In this document: in pieces, positions 44,277-52,503 of the stretch
How the letters are laid out: each line of letters begins with the position of its first letter
How positions within the stretch are numbered: the stretch's first letter is position 1
Assembly: GCF_024807225.1 (NCBI RefSeq)
Contig: NZ_JANUCO010000001.1
Coordinates: forward strand, 558,001-622,000
Direction of reading: 5' to 3'
Source of the DNA: Chryseobacterium ginsenosidimutans
GTDB lineage: Bacteria; Bacteroidota; Bacteroidia; Flavobacteriales; Weeksellaceae
Length of the DNA stretch: 64,000 nt
The notes under the pieces: generated by a model
Told to the model about the DNA's origin: nothing
Databases searched by the model: none
What the model saw: the letters and a program-made list of their open reading frames with translations, nothing else
Translations under genes and position numbers: made by a program

Positions 44277-44516
44277 ATGAATTTTCGTGCATTTTTATTT
44301 TCACTATATATTAATGAAAATAGACTAGATAAAAAATTATTAAAGTTTAAAACAGAATTCGAGAACCTTGATCTAATTTCGGATGATAAAATGGATAATC
44401 TCCGAGAGAAGATCTTAATTACTAATGAAAAACCGGAAAGGATTTTCTATAAAACTGAACTTAGAGATGAATATCAGTTTAGAATTAATGAGTTCACTGA
44501 AATCAATGTTTTGTAA
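44277..44516 (+). CDS. Small protein antisense to the toxin operon
   Basis: A 79-residue charged protein (MNFRAFLFSLYINENRLDKK, then FYKTELRDEYQFRINEFTEI) on the strand opposite to its neighbours, in the only large gap of the operon (between carrier and fibre genes). It has its own -7 box and ends 3 bases before the convergent fibre gene stop. No family recognised. It could be a regulator or inserted stray gene; reality is moderately likely. Confidence 0.45.
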   Translation: MNFRAFLFSLYINENRLDKKLLKFKTEFENLDLISDDKMDNLREKILITNEKPERIFYKTELRDEYQFRINEFTEINVL

Positions 44517-44519
44517 ACT

Positions 44520-46658
44520 TTATATAACGGCATTAATTATCTCAGCTTTTTTTAAATGTCCTGCATTATTAAGATGTAACTGATCTCCAGAATCATAAAT
44601 CAAAGCCAAAATATTCGGGTTTCCATCCATAAGTGGAGTATTAACATCAATTTTTAAGTCTCTTGAAAACTGAGGTTCTGTTTTTAGAAAGTCAATAATT
44701 TGAGTGGCTCCAGTTCTAGGTGTAGGAAAACAATGTATAACCTCAATATCTTCACTAACTAAGGTATTTCGTATTGTTTTTAAATTTTGTTTCAAAATAT
44801 TTAAGGAAATTCCTGAAAGAAGATCATTACCCCCAATATCTAGTAAAACATATCTAGGATTAATTTTTAATATTTCGGGTAATCTTAATAAGATATCTCC
44901 GGATGTATCAGCTCCTCCTCCCATTACTAAGTTATTACCATTAAGCATGGTTGCCCATCTTTGGGCTTCAGTTGATGCTGCCTGACCGAAAGTAAGACTA
45001 TCTCCTTCAACAGCTATTTCAATATCTTTTGCAAAACAAACGTGTTTGTATTCAAAAATACTTACATTACCCGAATAAGAAGTAATTGCAGGTGAGGCTG
45101 TGTTGTGTGCAGTAAAAGGGATACTTGTGGGCGTGGTAAATTGCTCCGTTTTTAGTGTCCATCCCTTAGTTAGATTTTGTACAAAAAATATATATTTCAA
45201 TCCTTTTCTTCTAATTCCTAGTTTTAAATAATCACCAATAGAATAATTTGTATTGATATCTGTTGAAAGTTGAGAGTATGAAAGGTTATACTTTGCAATA
45301 ATTTCTAGTTTTCCTTTATTTACTCCAGTTGTATTATATCTCAAAAAAACATGATGTTTGTAATTGACCAAGTTACTAAAAGAGTTTGTGGAATTAAATC
45401 CAAATATAATATTGCTGGCAAGATTTTCTTTATAAATCACTGTAATTTCAGAGTCTTCGTTCAATGTGCTTTCTTTCACTATACCATAAGAATTAGCTCC
45501 TGAAAGCATTAAAATTCCTGATCCTATAGAAGCGTTGCTGACTGAAATATTATTTGAAGAAAAATTAGTAATTTGATTTAAAATGATTGGACCTTTGGGT
45601 TTATCAATTAATTGAATAACTTCTGCGACTTCTGTGTTGATATATTTTATAACAGCATCTGGCTGATACATAGAATGATTGTCTTTAATTAATTGAATTA
45701 TAGGAGTTTGGTTTAAACTTGTTGTTAGGTTTCCAATAGAAATAGATAAAGAATCATATTCGGAAATGTCAAAAATTTCATCTACAGATGTTTGAGAATA
45801 TGGAGGAGTGTTTGGGACTAATGCGGACTCTCTAATTACAATCTTAGTCCCATCGGTTTTTATTCCTAATATTGAACAATATTCATTTGCTAAACTCTCT
45901 GTGATTACGGCAGGATAACATTTATATTGTAGTTTATTATATTCTTTAACATCAATATTTTGTTGTATCTTATTTTCGGTATTTGAAAGTGTAGAGTTAT
46001 CTCTTCTTAGATATCCGTTGATAAAACTTGAAGAAATATCCATTTTAATACTATCACTTAGAAAACTTTGGAGTACAGTTAGAGAGGGATCATATCTTGT
46101 TGCTGTAGCTTTCATCGTAGATGAATTAGTATTATCATTAGGATTGAATACTTGCTTCGCATTTCCTCCTACTTTTTCATATGACACTTTCTGACTAACT
46201 CCATTTTTTACCCAAATCTGAATAAAATTATATTTAATATCGTCTGAAGAAATTAAGATAGAATTATTATTGGAGTCTTTAAAATTTGTATAAACACCCT
46301 CAGTGATGACATCCCATTTCTCATATAAGCCATTAGCATGGTCAGATGGATTATAAGGAGTAGGAAAGCTAGATGGAGTGGCTTCTCCTTTTAATGCGGT
46401 TAATTGAGCTTGTGAAATTTTTTCATTTACTTGTAGCTTAGTATCGACATTTCCTGTTAAGCCTGATGCTGGAATATCTATTGTAGCTATATTTTCTTGA
46501 TTTGTGATGGCATGGGTTTTCAGATCTCCATTAGCATCAATGGCATAGTCTGTATAAGTAGCTGCACCTGGTGCAGCTACTTGGTAAATGACATTGATTT
46601 CTCGTTCTCCAACTGGTGGCAATGCATTTACTCTTATAATTTTTCCTATATTGGACAT
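44520..46658 (-). CDS. Phage-tail-fibre-like protein with C-terminal SGNH hydrolase domain
   Basis: 712 residues, no signal peptide. The N-terminus (SNIGKIIRVNALPPVGEREI, DYAIDANGDLKTHAI) resembles the start of Bacteroidota phage tail/fibre proteins. The centre is beta-rich with repeats such as lectin-like sandwich strands (residues ~370-540). The last ~165 residues form an SGNH/GDSL hydrolase: Ser in VEGDSLTFGQ (~550), block III in DIGGNDLLSG (~608), and the Asp-His pair in DQLHLNNAGH (~690). The likely role is recognition and deacetylation or de-esterification of a surface glycan on the target cell. It lies 29 bases after the 1213-residue gene, in the same transcript. Confidence 0.68.
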   Translation of the reverse strand: MSNIGKIIRVNALPPVGEREINVIYQVAAPGAATYTDYAIDANGDLKTHAITNQENIATIDIPASGLTGNVDTKLQVNEKISQAQLTALKGEATPSSFPTPYNPSDHANGLYEKWDVITEGVYTNFKDSNNNSILISSDDIKYNFIQIWVKNGVSQKVSYEKVGGNAKQVFNPNDNTNSSTMKATATRYDPSLTVLQSFLSDSIKMDISSSFINGYLRRDNSTLSNTENKIQQNIDVKEYNKLQYKCYPAVITESLANEYCSILGIKTDGTKIVIRESALVPNTPPYSQTSVDEIFDISEYDSLSISIGNLTTSLNQTPIIQLIKDNHSMYQPDAVIKYINTEVAEVIQLIDKPKGPIILNQITNFSSNNISVSNASIGSGILMLSGANSYGIVKESTLNEDSEITVIYKENLASNIIFGFNSTNSFSNLVNYKHHVFLRYNTTGVNKGKLEIIAKYNLSYSQLSTDINTNYSIGDYLKLGIRRKGLKYIFFVQNLTKGWTLKTEQFTTPTSIPFTAHNTASPAITSYSGNVSIFEYKHVCFAKDIEIAVEGDSLTFGQAASTEAQRWATMLNGNNLVMGGGADTSGDILLRLPEILKINPRYVLLDIGGNDLLSGISLNILKQNLKTIRNTLVSEDIEVIHCFPTPRTGATQIIDFLKTEPQFSRDLKIDVNTPLMDGNPNILALIYDSGDQLHLNNAGHLKKAEIINAVI

Positions 46659-46687
46659 ATTATTGTTTTTTTTAATTAGTAGTTTGA

Positions 46688-49600
46688 TTAAAGCCAGTCT
46701 CCGGTAATAATTTTTTCTTCATCACCCGGTTGGATGCCAAGAAGGTTTTCATTAGTTTCAAAATTGAACTTCTCTTCAGTAATTACTTCAGAAGGAACTT
46801 CAAAATCATCAGGATTTTCTGTGGTAAATGGTAATGCGTGAGCTACTTTTAATCCGATGCTTTCTGCCTGAAGAATGTTTAAGGTTGTTGGCAGTCTTGT
46901 TAACCATGCTTTTCCTTGTTTTTCACCTTTCGGTTCTTTCATTTCATCCACAATAGATAAATAAAGTTCATCTCCAATTACAGGAACTTCACCACCATTC
47001 CAGATTTTACCCGTTGATAAGTAAAATTGTACCACATCTTCAAAGCCTGGACGAACTGTTGCAACGACTCTAGCCATACCACTTTGTAAGAAAGCTCTGA
47101 ATAAAGGATCTGTGTTTTCAGACTGATATAATTCTACCCAGTTTTGTTTATTTCCCCAGTAATAAGGATACAGGTAATAAGAAAGATTTTCCCACTCAAA
47201 GGCTTGCTCCATGAATTTTACAAAGGCAGTGTATTTATCTAATTTAGAGGAAAGAGTAGTTTCATAATCTGTAAATGTACTTCCTTGTATTAATCCTGAT
47301 AGTCCATATCCATGAGTAGAACCAACAGCTCTGTCTGCCATGTATGAAATACAGTTTTTACGTAACACAGTATTTTCTATCTGTCTGTAAAAATTAGGAT
47401 TTGAATCTTTGATCTCAACCGCTTTGCTTTGCTCTTCTGCAAGTTTATTATTATAATCTACTACAGCTTCTTCATAGGCATCAATAATGGCTTTGAAAGT
47501 CTTTTGTTGAAATTGTTTCTTATATTCATCTGACATAAAACAATGTACATCCACTCCAACACTCAAAGCATGATAATTGGTTGAATGATAACTCACACTT
47601 ATTGATTTTGTAATATTACTCAATGGAATCCAATTGTCATTAATATAGCAATCTTGTCTTCTTTCAGATATGGATATAATCTTTTTGCCAACTGTTACAG
47701 CAAAAGAATGATATTGACTGCTATCAGAATCATATTTAGTATAACCATTTACATAGGCATCTGTCGCAATATATCCTTCGGGGATTTCTATAGCTTCATT
47801 TTTACTAAATACCTCATTAGCACCAATATTTGCTTCCGAAAAAGATTTACTCAAAACAATTTTATTTAATGGAGTAGCTATCTCAACATTATATTTACTA
47901 ATCCAGTATTTTAAAACATTCTCGTCATTAAGAGCCGTGAAATCCTGCATTTGCATTGATGTTGATTTTCTTGGATCTTCAGGTTTTATTAATTCTGAGG
48001 CATTTTTATTTAAAGCCATTCCTAATAAATGAAGTTTGGCAGGTTCAGGAATTATGAATTCAAACATCATACGTTTACCATAGTTATAGATTTGGTTTTT
48101 CATCAGCTTATCTACCCATCTGTAAACTCCTACAACATGTTTATCTCCTTTTCTGTTATCTAATCCGTGAGAATTATTTTCTTCAAATTCATCTATAATT
48201 TTTTCAATTCTTTCTTCATGTACTTTTGTCACAATTCTGTCCATTGCTCTTGAAGTAACATCTTGAGCTTGAGTCATTGCTTGTCTAGTGCTTTCTTCTT
48301 TAGAATTATGATGAGCATTGCTTAGTCCTAAGTTTGTATTAATATTAAAACCGCCTCCACTGTATCCGGCACTTACTCCAAATTGTGTACTATTATCAGA
48401 AGCTTCCTGCATTATTTTTGAAATTTCATTCTGCATTTCAAAACGATTGGCTGTTGTAGTATCGGTAAGCTGCTCTTTTTCTGTATCAGTAGATGATGTT
48501 GTTGTATTTTCGCTTCTTCTAAGTCTTCTTGTAGATTTTTCACGATACTCTCTTGCCATCACATTTTCGATATTGGCTACTTCTCCTTCAACATAAGCAT
48601 GAGTACTTTGTTCTACTTTTAAATAATCGGCAACACCAATATTTTTGAAGCCAAATCCCGAAGGAATGAAATTATCTTCGTCTTCAATAATTACAGGTGG
48701 TTCTCCTTCTTCAACTTCTAGAAAGAAATTTCCCGAGCTACACGCTCTTGCCTGAATTTTAGGCATGAAAATCTCGGTAGCTTTTCCGTTAGAAAAAATA
48801 ATTTTAACTCTTAAAGCAGCATCCTGAATACTATAAAAATCTACTCCCGGACTATGCATGTCATTCAGGAAGATTGTATTTCCTGTTCTTGATTTTACAT
48901 AATAATCGCCATCAATACTTGTTGTTGAGCCATTAGGAGTTAGATTATAAGAAATATAGCTTACGTCCCATGATGCATCTGGAACTGTTAGTGCCAAATC
49001 GTTCACATATTCTTTGTAAAGAAACTTTGGACAAACCTGATAAGTAAAAGGAACGGAAATGGTTCTTGCTGTAGGTACAATTACCCCTCCAATACTTGTG
49101 TAAACCTCTTCATTACTTTGGGTATTTTCAAGAATTATATTATTAAGCCTTTCTACAGTTTCATTGATTACAGATGTGATTTCTGTAAAAGTATCTCTAC
49201 CGTCCAACAATAATTCTAAATCATTGATATTATCTTCAGCTGAACGGGAATCATTTGTTTGCTGAGGCTCAAATTTATACCCTAAAACATCAAATAATGT
49301 TTCAAGACTTTCTTCTTGTAATGATTCTGTAAAAGATTCTGCGGTTACTTGATCTCTGAAATTGAACTCAAAAGGCGGCAATTTTGGATATGGTACTTCT
49401 TTTGGATGTTGACAAGGATCTTCCGGATTATATTCTGTTCCGGGAGGTCTCATTCCGCAATATTCTTCTTTTGCTGCAACAACTGCCTCGTTGTATGCTG
49501 CAATAGTTGGAGCGATTCTATCCTGATGTGCTACTTCTTGAACTTTATATTCAGCCTGATATTCTTTGTTGTATTGTTTTTCTGTAGAAGTTAGATTCTT

Positions 49601-50329
49601 TTTTAAGCTTTCAATTCTTCTAAGCTTGGTTTTTGCAGAAGAAACCTGCTGTTGCTGTTTCATTTCCTCAGAAGGGAAGGTTTCTTTAACTTCACTACCT
49701 GCAATTCTAGAAGTATTAATAATGTTTGAAGTATCATCTACCATCATTTCTTTTGGAAGAACAACCCTTGCAGCTAGTAAAACCTTTGTTTCTTCTTCAT
49801 TGTTTATAAGTTGAAGAGTATGCAAGGCTAATATCATCTGCATCATAACCTCTTTGATGTAAAAATCCTTTTGGGTTACAACCTGATAAATGAAATTATC
49901 CCATAATGTAGTCATTTCCGGAACTGGATAATATTGAAGGAGCAGAGCGGCTGTTTGGGCGTTAAATTCTGAATAAGTACAAGTACTTTTATTTCTGGCT
50001 ACCCATACTGAGAAATCATAAATAGCTTTATAAGATCTTTTAAAATTCTCTAAGGTGTTATGCGTCAGACTTTCTTTAGAGATGCAATCTGATGATGTAG
50101 CATAGCTCGATGCTTGTGCAAGAAGAAGTTCCTTTTTTGAACTTGTTCCCGAAGTAACCGGACCATAAAAATGTCCATCAGTTTTTACATCTTCAGGCAT
50201 AAGAACGAACCTCTTATCCTGATCTTTTTCATCAGATAATTGTGGACTTCTTAAGCTTACGAATCTAAATAACGTTTGTGTTGGTGTGTTTTCTGCAATC
50301 GGCGTTGCAGGGTTTTCATTTTCTGCCAT
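46688..50329 (-). CDS. Large 1213-residue structural or toxin component, unknown
   Basis: No signal peptide and no family I recognise. Residues ~220-290 are coiled coil (KQQQQVSSAKTKLRRIESLK onward). Residues ~400-580 are beta-rich. Residues ~648-670 show alternating small/hydrophobic residues (TQFGVSAGYSGGGFNINTNL), the pattern of an amphipathic beta-hairpin, flanked by long helices (QAMTQAQDVTSRAMDRIVTK). Then comes KHVVGVYRWVDKLMKNQIYN and FEFIIPEPAKLHLL. Such a hairpin between helices recalls pore-forming or tube-forming proteins, but this is inference. It is the first gene after the WYL-box promoter at 50585, with a ~250-base leader. Confidence 0.55.
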   Translation of the reverse strand: MAENENPATPIAENTPTQTLFRFVSLRSPQLSDEKDQDKRFVLMPEDVKTDGHFYGPVTSGTSSKKELLLAQASSYATSSDCISKESLTHNTLENFKRSYKAIYDFSVWVARNKSTCTYSEFNAQTAALLLQYYPVPEMTTLWDNFIYQVVTQKDFYIKEVMMQMILALHTLQLINNEEETKVLLAARVVLPKEMMVDDTSNIINTSRIAGSEVKETFPSEEMKQQQQVSSAKTKLRRIESLKKNLTSTEKQYNKEYQAEYKVQEVAHQDRIAPTIAAYNEAVVAAKEEYCGMRPPGTEYNPEDPCQHPKEVPYPKLPPFEFNFRDQVTAESFTESLQEESLETLFDVLGYKFEPQQTNDSRSAEDNINDLELLLDGRDTFTEITSVINETVERLNNIILENTQSNEEVYTSIGGVIVPTARTISVPFTYQVCPKFLYKEYVNDLALTVPDASWDVSYISYNLTPNGSTTSIDGDYYVKSRTGNTIFLNDMHSPGVDFYSIQDAALRVKIIFSNGKATEIFMPKIQARACSSGNFFLEVEEGEPPVIIEDEDNFIPSGFGFKNIGVADYLKVEQSTHAYVEGEVANIENVMAREYREKSTRRLRRSENTTTSSTDTEKEQLTDTTTANRFEMQNEISKIMQEASDNSTQFGVSAGYSGGGFNINTNLGLSNAHHNSKEESTRQAMTQAQDVTSRAMDRIVTKVHEERIEKIIDEFEENNSHGLDNRKGDKHVVGVYRWVDKLMKNQIYNYGKRMMFEFIIPEPAKLHLLGMALNKNASELIKPEDPRKSTSMQMQDFTALNDENVLKYWISKYNVEIATPLNKIVLSKSFSEANIGANEVFSKNEAIEIPEGYIATDAYVNGYTKYDSDSSQYHSFAVTVGKKIISISERRQDCYINDNWIPLSNITKSISVSYHSTNYHALSVGVDVHCFMSDEYKKQFQQKTFKAIIDAYEEAVVDYNNKLAEEQSKAVEIKDSNPNFYRQIENTVLRKNCISYMADRAVGSTHGYGLSGLIQGSTFTDYETTLSSKLDKYTAFVKFMEQAFEWENLSYYLYPYYWGNKQNWVELYQSENTDPLFRAFLQSGMARVVATVRPGFEDVVQFYLSTGKIWNGGEVPVIGDELYLSIVDEMKEPKGEKQGKAWLTRLPTTLNILQAESIGLKVAHALPFTTENPDDFEVPSEVITEEKFNFETNENLLGIQPGDEEKIITGDWL

Positions 50330-50471
50330 TTTGTAATTTTGTTTTTATAAATAGGTTAAAATTTAAAGTCTCTTTTCATTATAGAAACTTCGATATTGTC
50401 CATTTTTTTAAGTGGTTTCAGACAAAAACTTTCCACTTTTCGAGTTAAATTTTCTTTTTCATTGTATGTTA

Positions 50472-50630
50472 TTTTAATATTGATTTTTAAACACAGTTCT
50501 GGCTGTCCAACATGTTGTGAATGGTGAATTCAAAGGGTTTTTGTGAGGTTTTTTAAAGGATTATTTTGTGTTTTATTGATGTTTCAAAGGTAGTATTGGA
50601 GAGCGACAGAACTTGACGTGTTTAAAAGTT
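50472..50630 (-). repeat. Promoter-leader duplication, copy 1 (big-protein operon)
   Basis: From the operator through about 110 bases of leader this sequence matches 50822-50975: AATAAAACACAAAAT, then AAAAAAC, TTGA-TTCA-CATT and a conserved ACAGCCAGAA. Inside is a short frame MLDSQNCV (50487-50513). Differences are mostly single bases. Confidence 0.65.
50585..50618 (-). promoter_or_regulatory. WYL-box promoter (b), toxin/carrier operon
   Basis: Leftward -7 box TACCTTTG (50585-50592), 11 bases, then CGACA-GAACT-TGACG (50604-50618). It drives the 1213-residue gene and, presumably, all genes to the terminator at 41284. Confidence 0.75.
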
Positions 50631-50634
50631 TAGT

Positions 50635-50805
50635 TTAATAAATATCTTCTTCAAGAGTATCGTTTTCAAAATCTTCGCGGAAGAAATTTTCAATATCGTT
50701 GAGGTTGTTATCGTAGTCGATCTCGGCGTTTTCGATGTCGCTCCATTCAATGGTGTAGAGCTCTTCATCGAAGAGTATGTCTGGATTGTGATTTTGTGTT
50801 TCCAT
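50635..50805 (-). CDS. Very acidic 56-residue protein
   Basis: From METQNHNPDILFDEELYTIE to the end, 20 of 56 residues are Asp or Glu and only one is Arg, with no Lys (DIENFFREDFENDTLEED at the end). An upstream ATG in frame is open but lies in the shared leader, so the METQ start is preferred. Small acidic proteins can be DNA mimics, chaperones or anti-repressors; nothing more can be said. It has its own WYL-box promoter (50931) with a leader that duplicates that of the toxin operon. Confidence 0.55.
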   Translation of the reverse strand: METQNHNPDILFDEELYTIEWSDIENAEIDYDNNLNDIENFFREDFENDTLEEDIY

Positions 50806-50821
50806 GTTTTGTGCTTTGATG

Positions 50822-50975
50822 TTTGGGTTAAGATTTGAACAGAATTTTGGCTGTTCAGCATTGGTTAATGTTGAACTCAAAAGGTTTTTTAAAGTTTTTT
50901 AATGATTGATTTTGTGTTTTATTTATACTTCAAAGATATAGGTGGAAAGCGACAAAACTTGACGTGTTTTTAAAT
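50822..50975 (-). repeat. Promoter-leader duplication, copy 2 (acidic protein)
   Basis: Homologous to 50472-50630 through operator, -7 box and leader. It holds GAACAG-CCAAAATT-CTGTTC, a 6-bp hairpin, at the conserved site, and a start of a frame MLNSQNSV at 50861 that parallels MLDSQNCV of copy 1. Confidence 0.65.
50931..50964 (-). promoter_or_regulatory. WYL-box promoter (c), acidic protein
   Basis: Leftward -7 box TATCTTTG (50931-50938), 11 bases, then CGACA-AAACT-TGACG (50950-50964). Confidence 0.75.
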
Positions 50976-50989
50976 GTTTTAGAAAAATT

Positions 50990-51241
50990 TTAAAACTTTC
51001 TTTTTATATATTTTCTGATCAGAATGAAAAATAAAACAGAAGCAATAAATGATATAATTATTGAATAGAAAATATTTCCAATCGGCATATATTTATGACC
51101 GTCTTCTGTAATGGGTGGATTGAAATAATCAAATAAAAAATATAAAATGACACCCTCAAAAATGAAAAATATAATGCTCATAAAAAGTGATGCAAAGGTT
51201 GCTTTCATACTGTTAATCATTTTACATTTAAATATAATCAA
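50990..51241 (-). CDS. Small two-helix membrane protein, holin-like in layout
   Basis: 83 residues (or 72 from the internal start MKATFASLFMSIIFF). Two hydrophobic segments, ASLFMSIIFFIFEGVILYFL and IFYSIIISFIASVLFFILIR, are joined by a polar loop and followed by a basic tail (RKYIKRKF). This is the topology of class II holins, but many small membrane proteins look alike. It lies 35 bases after the patatin gene and upstream of the acidic-protein promoter. With a nearby endolysin-like peptidase that lacks a signal, a holin role is worth testing. Confidence 0.5.
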   Translation of the reverse strand: MIIFKCKMINSMKATFASLFMSIIFFIFEGVILYFLFDYFNPPITEDGHKYMPIGNIFYSIIISFIASVLFFILIRKYIKRKF

Positions 51242-51276
51242 AAAAGCTTATATTGATCTATTATAAGTTTAAAAGC

Positions 51277-52314
51277 TTATATTTTATTTTTAATCAATTT
51301 CTGTACAATTTGGTTTAAAGTTTCTCTATTGTCATCAATATAGCTCAATCCGGCTTGTATCAGATTTTCAATATTCGATCTGTTTACATTATCCATCGCA
51401 GGTGAAGCGTTTTTCAACGAAGGATTTAGTCGATAATAATTCTTCTGATTTCTTAATCCCAATGTCTGAAACATCTGACAAAGCTGATAATCCACCGTTT
51501 CTGCATTGGCAGACATCAAAATATCAATTATTGGATTTACCCAGCCTATTTTTCCGGCTTTTTCTAATTTTTTAAATGAATAAGGTCTCGCTTCAATTCC
51601 TGTTCCGATCGAAACGACAATCATATCATTTACACTCGGATGATTAGCTTTCTGATGATTTTTTAAAACTTCCGCAAAAGGAATTTTTCTGGCTTCCGCA
51701 TAAGCGCAAAGTGCGGGATTATTGGCAAACATTCCGCCATCAATTAAGCTGAAAATCTGTCCGTACATCGATTTGATCTGAACGGGTGTAAAATAAGTTG
51801 GAGCCGCTGAGGTTGCTCTGCAAACATCTTTTACATAAAAATTATCGGTACTCAAATTTGCTTTCCATGAGTTGAATAGTTTAGCTCTTCTGTTTTCTAT
51901 GTCATAACTTGTTATTAAGCAGGGTTTTATTAATTCTTTTAGTTCTAATTTTCCAAAAAAGTCATTCAAGTTTTTTTCAAGCTCATCTTGAGAGATTTTT
52001 TCGTTCAATAATCCAAACGGATTTATTAATCGCTCCCAAAAAGAAACCTGAAATATGTCACCCCCTTTTTCAGCATACAATTCCAATCCTTTCTGGATCG
52101 AATATTTTGCTTTTCGGTGTTCATCGGGACAGAGAATAATAGATGCAATCAAGCCTCCTGTACTGCTTCCCGCAACCAAGTCAAAATAATCACCAAGTTT
52201 TGCACTTGGTTTATCATAAAACTGCAGTTGCTCTTCTATGTAGCGCAGAATAATGCAGGTGATAATTCCCCTGATTCCGCCTCCGTCCAAAGAAAGAATG
52301 GTTGTCTTTTTCAT
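51277..52314 (-). CDS. Patatin-like phospholipase
   Basis: About 345 residues from the ATG of MKKTTILSLDGGGIRGIITC (an ATG 12 codons upstream is open). The oxyanion loop is GGGIRG, the nucleophile Ser is in VAGSSTGGLIA (GxSxG), and the catalytic Asp in LIDGGMFANNPALCAY (DGG). These define the patatin hydrolase family, which removes acyl chains from membrane lipids. No signal peptide. Its WYL-box promoter (52441) and a leader hairpin (52363) place it in the toxin/lysis regulon, where it could weaken the producer's membrane. Confidence 0.9.
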   Translation of the reverse strand: MKKTTILSLDGGGIRGIITCIILRYIEEQLQFYDKPSAKLGDYFDLVAGSSTGGLIASIILCPDEHRKAKYSIQKGLELYAEKGGDIFQVSFWERLINPFGLLNEKISQDELEKNLNDFFGKLELKELIKPCLITSYDIENRRAKLFNSWKANLSTDNFYVKDVCRATSAAPTYFTPVQIKSMYGQIFSLIDGGMFANNPALCAYAEARKIPFAEVLKNHQKANHPSVNDMIVVSIGTGIEARPYSFKKLEKAGKIGWVNPIIDILMSANAETVDYQLCQMFQTLGLRNQKNYYRLNPSLKNASPAMDNVNRSNIENLIQAGLSYIDDNRETLNQIVQKLIKNKI

Positions 52315-52362
52315 GTGATTTTTTGCTTTTTTTAGTGAAACATTTAACAATTTTAGACAAGT

Positions 52363-52400
52363 AAAACCAATAGTTTTCCGAAAAAATGACTATTGGTTTT
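52363..52400 (-). promoter_or_regulatory. Leader hairpin upstream of the patatin gene
   Basis: AAAACCAATAG and its perfect complement (11 bp) enclose a 16-base T/A loop, and the distal arm ends in TTTT. It lies inside the transcribed leader, between the promoter at 52441 and the gene, so it could be an attenuator. Confidence 0.6.
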
Positions 52401-52440
52401 AGCTTATTATAATGATTGTTATTAGTGCTTTTCTTTACAA

Positions 52441-52474
52441 TAAAGATAACGCGGGGAAGCGACAGAACTTGTCG
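52441..52474 (-). promoter_or_regulatory. WYL-box promoter (d), patatin gene
   Basis: Leftward -7 box TATCTTTA (52441-52448), 11 bases, then CGACA-GAACT-TGTCG (52460-52474), both arms perfect. Confidence 0.75.
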
Positions 52475-52503
52475 TATTAAAAATAATTTTCAATTAAAAA
52501 TAA

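Noticed and set aside
39188..50329. Classical CDI or type VI system
   Set aside because: No CdiB-type transporter, FHA repeats, Hcp, VgrG or PAAR-like sequence is present, and the carrier has no signal peptide.
50622..50861. 79-codon leftward frame starting MLNSQNSV
   Set aside because: It overlaps the acidic-protein gene in another frame, has a low-complexity Ser/Thr-rich composition, and only its first residues are matched in the twin leader. At most a leader peptide.
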